A DNA stretch of 5,804 bases from assembly GCA_015228895.1 (NCBI GenBank), contig JADGCR010000143.1:1-5804 (forward strand). The letters run 5' to 3'. The DNA comes from Magnetococcales bacterium (GTDB lineage Bacteria; Pseudomonadota; Magnetococcia; Magnetococcales; Magnetaquicoccaceae). Under the pieces are notes generated by a model. The model was not told where the DNA came from. It saw only the letters and a list, made by a program, of their open reading frames with translations, and ran no database searches. Both the position numbers and the translations under genes were made by a program. Positions 1 to 5,804 of this stretch are shown here, piece by piece (position 1 is the first letter of the stretch; every line of letters starts with the position of its first letter).

Positions 1-247
1 GGCCAAACCGACCCGGCCTGGAGCTGCAAACGATATGGCAACATTAGCAAAACCCATACCGACATCTCGCGCATCGTTATGGACATCCAAAAAAATTCCA
101 CCGGCACTTTCCGTTCCACCGTTTTTTATGTTTCAATGACAAGATGGATCAATCGCAGGGCAGAGGAGAGGATCCGGTCGAACCGCATCCCGGACGCCCG
201 TTCCAGCGAAAAATGTCTTCGCTTAAAGAAAACAACTGGAGAAAATC
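1..247. other. Gene-poor stretch upstream of ubiG
   Basis: I see no supported gene here. The base composition is visibly richer in A and T than the rest of the window, especially around 87-140 and 215-247, as expected of a promoter-bearing spacer. The plus frame open from position 1 runs on into ubiG out of frame without a stop before 580, so it is not the tail of an upstream gene. The frame ending at 137-139 has unsuitable third-position composition. On the minus strand, short frames starting at 86, 74, 65 or 57 stay open to the left edge, but none has a convincing ribosome-binding site. No clear sigma-70 promoter, terminator or tRNA is visible. The end of the stretch carries the ubiG ribosome-binding site (GGAG at 238-241). 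Confidence 0.5.
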
Positions 248-988
248 ATGTCCAAAGAGGACCCGGAAGAGATCGCCAAGTTCGAGAGAATGGCCCACGA
301 GTGGTGGGATCCGGACGGCAAATTCAAGCCGCTGCATCGCATCAATCCCTTGCGCACGGAGTACATCTGCGCCCAGCTGCGCCAGTCGCCCCGCGCCCGG
401 TTGGAGGGACTGGAAATACTCGACATCGGCTGCGGAGGCGGAATTCTTTCCGAGGCGCTGGATGGCCTGGGTGCCGGGGTGACGGCCATCGACCGCTCCG
501 AGACCATCATCGGCGTGGCCAGGACACACCAGAAGGAGAGCGGCTCGCGGGTGGATTACCGGGTGGAGTCCCTGGGTGATCTCGCCAGGGAACGGGGAGC
601 CACTTTCGACGTGGTGCTGGCCATGGAGGTCCTGGAACACGTCCCGGATGTCCCGACCTTTCTGGAGGAGTGCGCGGCGGTGCTCAAGCCGGGAGGACAC
701 TTTTTCTTCGCCACCCTCAACAAGACCCCGCAGGCATGGTTGTTGGCCATTGTCGGCGCGGAGTATCTGCTGCGTTGGCTGCCCCGGGGCACCCATGATT
801 TCGAAAAATTCATTCGCCCTTCGGAACTGGGACGCTGGTTGCGTCACACCGGCATCTCGATGCGGGATGTCACCGGCATGCGTTACCTCCCGTTGCGGGA
901 CGCCTGGGAGTTGGCGGTTGGGGACGCCAGCGTCAATTACCTGGGCTTCGGGGTGCGGACGGGGGAACCTCCCCGGCGGTCAGACTGA
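248..988 (+). CDS. ubiG: UbiG, ubiquinone biosynthesis O-methyltransferase
   Basis: This SAM-dependent methyltransferase performs the two O-methylations of ubiquinone synthesis, on the polyprenyl catechol intermediate and on the late demethylubiquinol, in the cytoplasm or at the inner membrane face. The 246-residue length is close to the roughly 240 of E. coli UbiG. The family N-terminus is clear: FERMAHEWWDP (residues 12-22) and FKPLHRINPLR (26-36). The Rossmann fold shows SAM motif I DIGCGGG (59-65), an acidic residue closing strand 2 (D82), MEVLEHV (126-132), and LKPGGHFFFATLN (146-158). The family-specific WLPRGTHDFEKFI (177-189) and a C-terminal VNYLGFG (229-235) support UbiG over a generic methyltransferase. 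The start is set by TGGAG at 237-241, six bases before the ATG. The 3' end overlaps the opposing gene by 56 nt. No other quinone genes are adjacent. Confidence 0.95.
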   Translation: MSKEDPEEIAKFERMAHEWWDPDGKFKPLHRINPLRTEYICAQLRQSPRARLEGLEILDIGCGGGILSEALDGLGAGVTAIDRSETIIGVARTHQKESGSRVDYRVESLGDLARERGATFDVVLAMEVLEHVPDVPTFLEECAAVLKPGGHFFFATLNKTPQAWLLAIVGAEYLLRWLPRGTHDFEKFIRPSELGRWLRHTGISMRDVTGMRYLPLRDAWELAVGDASVNYLGFGVRTGEPPRRSD

Positions 989-1268
989 TCCGGCGTTTCA
1001 ATTTGCCGTGGGCGGAAAAGAGCAGCAGTTGCGCCCCGCCATCCGCCAATTGCACCAGGGTCGCGACCCCACTGGAATCCATGCCCACCAGTTGGGTCAC
1101 CCGCGCCCCGGGGGGAATGGCGAGACTCTCGTCCGGCGCGCCGCTCCCGTCCACGCGCCCGGTCTGGGCGACCGCGATGGGCGTCCCCTGGATCCGCATC
1201 ACCAGCACCCCCAGTCCGACCAAAAGGACCAGGGCACCGGAAATCACAAAAATTTTGATGGCTCTCAT
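933..1268 (-). CDS. Small membrane-anchored protein, DUF6476-like
   Basis: This 111-residue protein of unknown function has a short basic N-terminus (MRAIK), one hydrophobic segment at about residues 6-25, and a hydrophilic remainder. This suggests an inner-membrane anchor with the C-terminal part in the periplasm. The C-terminal half has the pattern IPPGARVTQL (51-60), a strand VATLVQLADG (68-77), then LLLFSAHGKL (81-90) and a final RISL. From memory this resembles small proteins classed as DUF6476 in Alphaproteobacteria; I could not check it. The start is chosen by AGGAG at 1274-1278 on the minus strand, five bases before the ATG. The reading frame stays open far upstream of that ATG, but that extension only runs antisense to the pseudouridine synthase gene. 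The gene diverges from the synthase with 42 nt between starts, and its last 56 nt overlap the end of ubiG. Confidence 0.75.
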   Translation of the reverse strand: MRAIKIFVISGALVLLVGLGVLVMRIQGTPIAVAQTGRVDGSGAPDESLAIPPGARVTQLVGMDSSGVATLVQLADGGAQLLLFSAHGKLKRRISLTAGEVPPSAPRSPGN

Positions 1269-1273
1269 GGCCG

Positions 1274-1303
1274 CTCCTGATGTTTTCCCCTCACTGGGAA
1301 GAG
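1274..1303. promoter_or_regulatory. Divergent start region with both ribosome-binding sites
   Basis: Only 42 nt separate the two divergent start codons. The minus-strand gene uses AGGAG at 1274-1278. The plus-strand synthase uses GGGAAGAG at 1296-1303. TTCCC (1285-1289) and GGGAA (1296-1300) form an inverted repeat with a six-base loop, extendable by one wobble pair and one T-A pair, so the synthase ribosome-binding site could fold back in the mRNA. I see no convincing promoter hexamers in the gap. At least one promoter must therefore lie inside the opposite gene. Confidence 0.45.
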
Positions 1304-1310
1304 ATGATTG

Positions 1311-2294
1311 ATGACGACACGCAGGATCCAGATCCCGGACTCGGCGCACAAGGAACGTCTGGACAAGGCCATCGCCCTGACAGACGGTGAATTGAGCCGC
1401 TCCGCGGTCCAGCGTCTGCTCAAGACGGGCGGCATCACCCGACCGGATGGCAGCAGACCCGCACCCGACGCCAAGGCGGAGGCGGGGGAGATCTTGCTGC
1501 TCGACCTGCCCCCCCCCTTGGAAATCGCCGCCCATCCGGAAGCGATCCCCCTTGAGGTGGTCTTCGAGGACGCCCACATCATCGTGATCAACAAACCCGC
1601 CGGTCTGGCGGTCCATGCCGGTGCCGGACGCCATTCCGGGGTGCTGGTCAACGCCCTGCTCCATCATTGTGGCGGACCGGAGCGGGAAGGGGGACTCTCC
1701 GGCATTGGCGGCGCGATCCGACCCGGTATTGTACACCGCCTGGACATGGACACCAGTGGTTTGTTGGTGGCGGCCAAAAATGATCCGGCCCATCTCCATC
1801 TGGCCAGGCAGTTCGAGACCCACACCGCCTTCCGGCGTTATCTGGCCCTGGTCAAGGGAGTTCCGGCCACATCCCGGGGCACGGTGGACGCCCCCATCGG
1901 CCGCAACCCCCATGACCGGAAAAAAATGGCCGTGGAACCCCGTCGTGGCCGCCCCGCCGTCACCCACTGGCAGACCCTGGAGACCCTGCCCGGCTTCACC
2001 CTGGTCTCCTGCCGTCTGGAGACCGGTCGCACGCATCAAATCCGGGTCCACATGGCCCACATCGGCCACCCACTGCTGGGCGACCCCCTCTACGCCCGTG
2101 TTTTCCATCCCCCGGAACCGTGGCCGCAGGCGGTCCGGTCGCACATGGACACCTTTCGTCGTCAGGCGCTCCACGCCGCCAATCTGACCATCACCCACCC
2201 TGTCAGCGGCCGGGAGATGATGTTCGCCGCCGAGCCGCCCGCGGATTTTCTCCAACTGCTGGAAGGTTTGCGCCGGGTGGCCAGGGGTGCCTGA
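1311..2294 (+). CDS. RluA-family 23S rRNA pseudouridine synthase (RluC/RluD type)
   Basis: This enzyme isomerises uridine to pseudouridine in RNA, most likely at 23S rRNA sites during large-subunit assembly. The 327-residue length matches RluD and RluC, which carry an S4 RNA-binding domain before the catalytic domain. The S4-like part spans about residues 13-67 (ERLDKAIALT, then SRSAVQRLLKTGGI). The catalytic domain has NKPAGLAVHAG (94-104), the signature HRLDMDTSG (142-150) whose HRLD aspartate (D145) is the expected nucleophile, and GRTHQIRVHMAHIGHPLLGD (239-258). I cannot tell RluC from RluD specificity, so no symbol is given. The ATG at 1311 is preferred over an in-frame TTG at 1308 because GGGAAGAG at 1296-1303 sits seven bases before it. 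A run of nine C (1509-1517) encodes three prolines in the linker between the two domains. Confidence 0.92.
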   Translation: MTTRRIQIPDSAHKERLDKAIALTDGELSRSAVQRLLKTGGITRPDGSRPAPDAKAEAGEILLLDLPPPLEIAAHPEAIPLEVVFEDAHIIVINKPAGLAVHAGAGRHSGVLVNALLHHCGGPEREGGLSGIGGAIRPGIVHRLDMDTSGLLVAAKNDPAHLHLARQFETHTAFRRYLALVKGVPATSRGTVDAPIGRNPHDRKKMAVEPRRGRPAVTHWQTLETLPGFTLVSCRLETGRTHQIRVHMAHIGHPLLGDPLYARVFHPPEPWPQAVRSHMDTFRRQALHAANLTITHPVSGREMMFAAEPPADFLQLLEGLRRVARGA

Positions 2295-2305
2295 GAAAAA
2301 TTCGA

Positions 2306-2334
2306 TTGGCTTTGTTGCCAGATTATTATATATA
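2306..2334 (+). promoter_or_regulatory. Candidate sigma-70 promoter of the hybrid kinase operon
   Basis: In a sharply AT-rich patch between the synthase stop and the kinase start, TTGGCT (2306-2311) and TATATA (2329-2334) are spaced by 17 bases, the preferred sigma-70 spacing. Each hexamer is an imperfect match to consensus. Transcription would begin six or seven bases after the -10 box, at about 2340-2341, which is the A of the kinase ATG. No Shine-Dalgarno sequence precedes that ATG, which fits a leaderless message. The call is an inference from pattern only. Confidence 0.4.
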
Positions 2335-2340
2335 AATTGA

Positions 2341-4788
2341 ATGAACACTCAGCCAACGCCTTTGCCGCCCGATTCCGGCCTGGAACCTCCCGCGCCGCCG
2401 AATCCGGAGATCCTCCTGCAGATGACCCGTCATCTGGAGGAAGGGTTGTATATCCTGGACCAGGGGGGGTACATCCTCTTTGTCAACGAAGTCGGAGAAC
2501 GGCTGCTCGGCTGGAGTCATCAGGAGTTGCTGGGAAAGAATCCCCACGAAATCTTCCATTTCCAGAACGCCTCCGGCGAGTGCGTCCCGGTCGAGGCCTG
2601 TCCGATCCTGCAATGTGTCCAACGGGGGGAGATCTTTCGCACCGACGAGGACGTTTTCACCCATCGGGATGGCCATCTGATTCCGGTTTCGGTGATCTCC
2701 TTCCCCATCTTCGAACGCCAGCGGGTCACCGGCAGTTTTGCCCTGTTCAAGGATCTCAATCTGCGCAAGCAGTGGGAACGGGAAATCAAGCAGGCGCGGG
2801 ACATCGCCCTGGAAACCGCGCGCCTGAAATCGGAATTCCTGGCCAACATGAGCCATGAAATCCGCACCCCCATCAACGGGGTCATCGGCATGACCGATCT
2901 GTTGCTGGACAGCAAGCTCAACAAGGAACAAAAGGAGCTGGCCACCACGGTCCGGGAGTCGGCCCAGGCTCTGTTGACCATCGTCAACGACATCCTGGAC
3001 TTCTCCAGCCTGGAAGCGGGTCGCATGGAGTCCTCGGCCACCCCCTTCAGTCCCCTCAAGGTGGTGGAGGAGGTCGCGGAACTGCTGGCCTCCCAGGCCC
3101 AGCAAAAGAACCTGGATCTGCTCACCGACGTCAGCCCCAAACTGCCCAACATCCTGCTGGGCAATCCGGCCCGCTTGCGGCAGGTTCTGTTGAATCTGGT
3201 GGGCAACGCGGTCAAGTTCACCAAAAAGGGGGAAGTGGTCATCCAGGCCCGCCTGACGGAAAAAACCAAAGCGCCCCTGGTGGTTCGTTTCGCGGTCACG
3301 GATACGGGCATCGGCATTCCCAAGTCCAGCATGCACCGGCTCTTCCAGCCCTTCACCCAGGTGGATGGTTCCACCACCCGCGCCTATGGGGGCATGGGGT
3401 TGGGACTCTCCATCGCCAACCGCCTGGTGGAACTGATGGGCGGGGAAATGGGCATGATCAGCCGACGGGGCAAGGGTTCCACCTTCTGGTTCACCGTCCC
3501 CTTTCCCCTCTCCTCCCAGACGGTGGACCTGACTGCCGCGCCTTTGACCTACGCCCCCCTGAAGGGCGTCAAGGCTCTGGTCGTGGATCCCCGGCAGACC
3601 AGTCAGACCATTCTGCTCAACCATCTGCTGAGTTGGAACATGAAATGCGCCGCGGTGGAGAGTCCGGCGGAAGCGCTGGTCTATCTCAAGCACGAGGCCA
3701 AGGCGGGCACCCCCTGCGACCTGTTGCTGCTGGCCGCCACGCCCATTCCCCTGGAAGAGTGTCTGGAGATGGGACGCAACATCACCAACGATCCCGAGCT
3801 GCCCCCCATCGGACTCATCCTGATCACCGGCATCCATGAAAAGAAATGGTTTGACGAGGCGCGCAAGGTGGGGTTCGTCACCCACCTCACCAAGCCTCTG
3901 CACCGGCATCACCTCCTGGACTGTCTGCTCTCGGTGCTCAACCCCGACCCCCCCACGGATTCGGAACCCGGCATCTCGGACAACGCCCCCTTGTCCCACC
4001 GCGTCCCCCTGTCCCCCCCCCGAGGGGAAGAAAAAGCCGAGCGCCTGATTCTGCTGGCCGAGGACAACGCCGTCAACCAGAAGGTGGCCCAGATGCAGAT
4101 CAACCGTCTGGGCTACACCGTGCATACCGTGGCCAACGGCAAGGACGCCATCCATGCCCTGCAGTCCGGCTCCTACGCCATGGTGCTGATGGATTGCCAC
4201 ATGCCCATCCTGGACGGTCTGCAGGCCACCCACCTCATCCGGCAGCAAGAGGGCGCGGACAACAGGTCACGCACCCCCATCATCGCCCTCACCTCCAACG
4301 CCCTGCCCGGCGATGTGCAACGGTGTCTCGCCCATGGCATGGATGACACCCTCAACAAACCGATCCGCATCGAGGAGTTGGCGGAAAAGCTCGACCAGTG
4401 GCTCCCCGGACGGCAATGCAGCACCCTCCCCGTCCCCGACGCCCTGGAGGCGCAAGCCCTGCCACCCATCTCCATCGAACAACTGAAAGCCAGTTTTGGG
4501 GACGATCCGAAGGTGATCACGGAGTTCATCGAAACCTTCCTGTCCACCGCCTCCCTGATCATTGCAAAATTGAAGAAAAATCTTAAAATCAAGGATGCCG
4601 CTCTCCTGGAGGAGAACGTCCATGAACTCAAGGGGGCCAGTGCCAACATGGGCGCCCATTTCATGTCGCGTCTGTGCACGCAACTGCAAGAAACCCTGAA
4701 AAATGGAGATTTCACCCAATGTCGCCTGCTGATCGAACAGATCCAAAAGGAGTTTCGCCGCTGCGAAACCTTCATCAGAAAAATTTAA
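2341..4788 (+). CDS. Cytosolic hybrid sensor histidine kinase (PAS-HisKA-HATPase-pseudoREC-REC-HPt)
   Basis: This 815-residue kinase starts a multistep phosphorelay. After a proline-rich tail (1-22) comes a PAS sensor (about 25-140) with C81, C87 and C92. HisKA follows with [11 protein letters not shown] (171-181; phosphorylated H172). The ATPase domain has the N box NLVGNAVKF (285-293), G1 DTGIGI (321-326), FQPF (335-338) and a G2 box GGMGLGL (350-356). A first receiver (about 408-533) has Ala465 where the phospho-Asp belongs, though T496 and K518 remain. The second receiver (about 568-688) is intact: E574/D575, D618, T651, K673. A C-terminal HPt domain carries [12 protein letters not shown] (phosphorylated H761). 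There is no membrane segment or signal peptide, so the cue is cytoplasmic. There is no output domain, so a separate response regulator is needed. The expected phosphate path is H172, D618, H761, then a partner. The ATG at 2341 lacks a ribosome-binding site; Met28 (2422) is a weaker alternative. Confidence 0.93.
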   Translation: MNTQPTPLPPDSGLEPPAPPNPEILLQMTRHLEEGLYILDQGGYILFVNEVGERLLGWSHQELLGKNPHEIFHFQNASGECVPVEACPILQCVQRGEIFRTDEDVFTHRDGHLIPVSVISFPIFERQRVTGSFALFKDLNLRKQWEREIKQARDIALETARLKSEFLANMSHEIRTPINGVIGMTDLLLDSKLNKEQKELATTVRESAQALLTIVNDILDFSSLEAGRMESSATPFSPLKVVEEVAELLASQAQQKNLDLLTDVSPKLPNILLGNPARLRQVLLNLVGNAVKFTKKGEVVIQARLTEKTKAPLVVRFAVTDTGIGIPKSSMHRLFQPFTQVDGSTTRAYGGMGLGLSIANRLVELMGGEMGMISRRGKGSTFWFTVPFPLSSQTVDLTAAPLTYAPLKGVKALVVDPRQTSQTILLNHLLSWNMKCAAVESPAEALVYLKHEAKAGTPCDLLLLAATPIPLEECLEMGRNITNDPELPPIGLILITGIHEKKWFDEARKVGFVTHLTKPLHRHHLLDCLLSVLNPDPPTDSEPGISDNAPLSHRVPLSPPRGEEKAERLILLAEDNAVNQKVAQMQINRLGYTVHTVANGKDAIHALQSGSYAMVLMDCHMPILDGLQATHLIRQQEGADNRSRTPIIALTSNALPGDVQRCLAHGMDDTLNKPIRIEELAEKLDQWLPGRQCSTLPVPDALEAQALPPISIEQLKASFGDDPKVITEFIETFLSTASLIIAKLKKNLKIKDAALLEENVHELKGASANMGAHFMSRLCTQLQETLKNGDFTQCRLLIEQIQKEFRRCETFIRKI

Positions 4789-4817
4789 TCAGGCGGCTGT
4801 TCTCTTGAAAGTCGGCC

Positions 4818-4833
4818 GACAGGAGGCCCTGTC
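4818..4833 (+). promoter_or_regulatory. Ribosome-binding site inside a perfect hairpin
   Basis: AGGAGG (4821-4826) lies eight bases before the ATG at 4835 and decides that start over an in-frame TTG at 4805. The same site is embedded in a perfect inverted repeat: GACAGG (4818-4823) pairs with CCTGTC (4828-4833) around the loop AGGC. This places half of the Shine-Dalgarno in the stem and half in the loop, directly next to the start codon. The palindrome GTCGGCCGAC (4811-4820) just upstream offers a competing pairing, GGCC 4814-4817 with GGCC 4825-4828. Translational control is a plausible inference but is not shown. Confidence 0.5.
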
Positions 4834-4834
4834 C

Positions 4835-5233
4835 ATGGATGACATCACACCACACACCCCGGTACCCGAAGAGCGCCTGCAACGTTGGCTGGCCATCGGC
4901 AAGGAGACCCCGCCGGAACGATTGGCCGCCTACCTGGAATCCCCCGCGGCCCGATGGGCGGTCATCACCGAGAACGGCCCGGAGGAGGACCGGCAACGTC
5001 TCACCGCCTATCTGCTGGATCCGCGGGATCTCCCCTACTGGGCCTTCGCGCTGGCCAAAAGCTATCTGGACGATGTGGGGGAGTGGCCCCTGTGCGGCAT
5101 GTTCGTCGAACAGGCCCTGAGCAATCTGGAGGATCATGGGGATCCGATACGGGGAGTCCGGGAAATCCTGGCCCAGGTCAAACCGGTCTGGTCCGACCTG
5201 GAGGTTCTCTTTGTGGGCGAGGAAGCCGGATAA
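4835..5233 (+). CDS. Conserved-looking hypothetical protein, 132 residues
   Basis: I do not recognise this protein. It is acidic, has no signal peptide or membrane segment, and reads as mostly helical: helix-forming stretches at about 12-22 (EERLQRWLAIG), 26-46, 50-61 (EDRQRLTAYLLD), 67-80 (PYWAFALAKSYLDD), 86-100 and 104-121. A single cysteine (C87) argues against a metal cluster. The ATG at 4835 is chosen for the strong AGGAGG eight bases upstream; an in-frame TTG at 4805 would add ten residues but lacks such a site. Codon use is GC-rich at third positions, like the flanking genes, supporting real coding. It begins 46 nt after the hybrid kinase and ends 44 nt before the next gene on the same strand, so an operon is likely. 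A role as an accessory or regulatory partner of the kinase is only a guess from position. Confidence 0.75.
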   Translation: MDDITPHTPVPEERLQRWLAIGKETPPERLAAYLESPAARWAVITENGPEEDRQRLTAYLLDPRDLPYWAFALAKSYLDDVGEWPLCGMFVEQALSNLEDHGDPIRGVREILAQVKPVWSDLEVLFVGEEAG

Positions 5234-5277
5234 CCGACTGCATCGCCCGTATCCACACATCCCAACTGGAGTCACCG

Positions 5278-5804
5278 ATGAAGGTCACCACCATCCGTCT
5301 GCGCGAAAACCGGCTCGTTCCACGTCTGCCCACCGAAGTGGATCCCCAGGCCCGCAAACGACTGCGTGATCTGCGCGGGGAAATTCTCAACCTGCTGACC
5401 CGGCAACGGTTCATCTCCTTCCTGAAGCAGCCGAAGCTCCACTTTGACAACCAGCTCAACTGTCTGTGGCTGTTGCACGAATTTCTCTCCTCCCCGGAAC
5501 AGATGTTCCAGCATGTCGCCCGTTTGCAGATCTACGCCTTTCGCCACTGGGAGATCCCCTCCATGGAGGCGTTGCGCTCCATTGTCCGCGAGGATCTGTT
5601 TCGCAACCACGAAAAGTTCCGCGGGGCGACCCTGCTCTCCTCCAATCCCGCCCCGGACGGCCAGGGTTATCGGACCATCGCCATCGGAGCCGGCGGCGGA
5701 GAAAACGACACCTCCAACACTCCCCAACTGGTGCTGCCCATGCACCGCGTGGCGCAACGTGACGTTTTCGCCTTCATCCTGAATCACGGACTGATTCCCA
5801 AGGA
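5278..5804 (+). CDS. Unrecognised protein, 3'-truncated by the window edge
   Basis: An open frame starts at the ATG at 5278 and continues without a stop to the right edge, giving 175 visible residues. GGAG at 5268-5271 lies six bases before the ATG, and third codon positions are mostly G or C, so this is a credible gene. I do not recognise the family. The N-terminus is arginine-rich (RLRENRLVPRLP, residues 7-18). There follow helical-looking segments around 24-50 and 60-90, including CLWLLHEFL (62-70). A glycine-rich stretch IAIGAGGGEND (135-145) then leads into QLVLPMHRVAQRDVFAFIL (150-168). No membrane segment or signal peptide is visible. It follows the 132-residue gene by 44 nt and probably shares its transcript. 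A long minus-strand frame over the same region (5272-5787) has no such translation signal and is treated as a shadow. Confidence 0.75.
   Translation, partial: MKVTTIRLRENRLVPRLPTEVDPQARKRLRDLRGEILNLLTRQRFISFLKQPKLHFDNQLNCLWLLHEFLSSPEQMFQHVARLQIYAFRHWEIPSMEALRSIVREDLFRNHEKFRGATLLSSNPAPDGQGYRTIAIGAGGGENDTSNTPQLVLPMHRVAQRDVFAFILNHGLIPK

Noticed and set aside
79..579. Plus-strand open frame crossing the start of ubiG
   Set aside because: It is out of frame with ubiG and its latter part is an Arg/Gly-rich shadow translation; it has no ribosome-binding site.
149..847. Minus-strand open frame opposite ubiG
   Set aside because: ubiG family motifs on the plus strand explain this region, and the minus translation has no recognisable feature.
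2307..2320. Small inverted repeat TGGC-TTTGTT-GCCA after the synthase stop
   Set aside because: The stem is only four pairs and is not followed by a T run, so it is too weak to call a terminator.
1269..2348. Long minus-strand open frame running antisense to the whole pseudouridine synthase and in frame with the small membrane gene
   Set aside because: It only continues the frame of the small gene upstream of its own ATG and ribosome-binding site, and its translation is low-complexity Gly/Gln/His-rich. The opposite strand has clear catalytic motifs.
3990..4030. C-rich linker with imperfect tandem similarity (CCCCCTTGTCCC and CCCCCTGTCCCC), considered as an inserted palindromic repeat element
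   Set aside because: The similarity is short, the potential stem next to it is only three pairs, and no second copy is in the window. A Pro/Ser linker in GC-rich DNA explains it.
2326..4248. A 640-residue minus-strand open frame opposite the hybrid kinase
   Set aside because: Its translation is rich in Gly, Gln and His with no domain pattern, as expected from the antisense of GC-rich codons. The plus strand carries all kinase motifs in order.
5272..5787. Minus-strand open frame of 171 codons at the right end
   Set aside because: It has Gly/Gln/His/Val-rich shadow composition, whereas the plus frame from 5278 has a ribosome-binding site, good third-position composition and operon-like spacing.

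Overview
The window is GC-rich bacterial chromosome carrying six protein-coding genes and no recognisable RNA gene, mobile element or CRISPR array. A ubiG gene (ubiquinone biosynthesis) points to a ubiquinone-making proteobacterium. The small membrane-anchored gene beside the pseudouridine synthase resembles the DUF6476 type that I associate with Alphaproteobacteria. An alphaproteobacterium or a nearby deep lineage such as Magnetococcia is therefore my best guess. It is an inference; no taxonomic marker is present.

Layout: 1-247 is a relatively AT-rich stretch with no supported gene, probably upstream sequence of ubiG and possibly the edge of a divergent gene. ubiG (248-988, +) converges on and overlaps by 56 nt a small membrane-protein gene (933-1268, -). 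That gene diverges, across only 42 nt, from an RluA-family 23S rRNA pseudouridine synthase (1311-2294, +). A 46-nt AT-rich gap with a promoter-like signal then leads into a large cytosolic hybrid histidine kinase (2341-4788, +). It is followed by two unrecognised genes on the same strand (4835-5233 and 5278 to beyond the right edge), separated by gaps of 46 and 44 nt, so the last three genes look like one transcription unit.

The first half is housekeeping (quinone methylation, rRNA modification). The second half is a candidate signalling locus. The kinase has the order PAS, HisKA, HATPase, degenerate receiver, intact receiver, HPt. It has no membrane segment and no output domain, so it should sense an internal cue and pass phosphate to a partner encoded elsewhere. 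The two following proteins have no recognised domain; if they are always found with this kinase they would be its most likely undescribed partners.

Points worth a second look are the receiver that lost its phosphorylatable aspartate, the apparently leaderless start of the kinase, a perfect hairpin that traps the ribosome-binding site of the first unknown gene, two runs of nine C in interdomain linkers, and the unknown gene pair itself.
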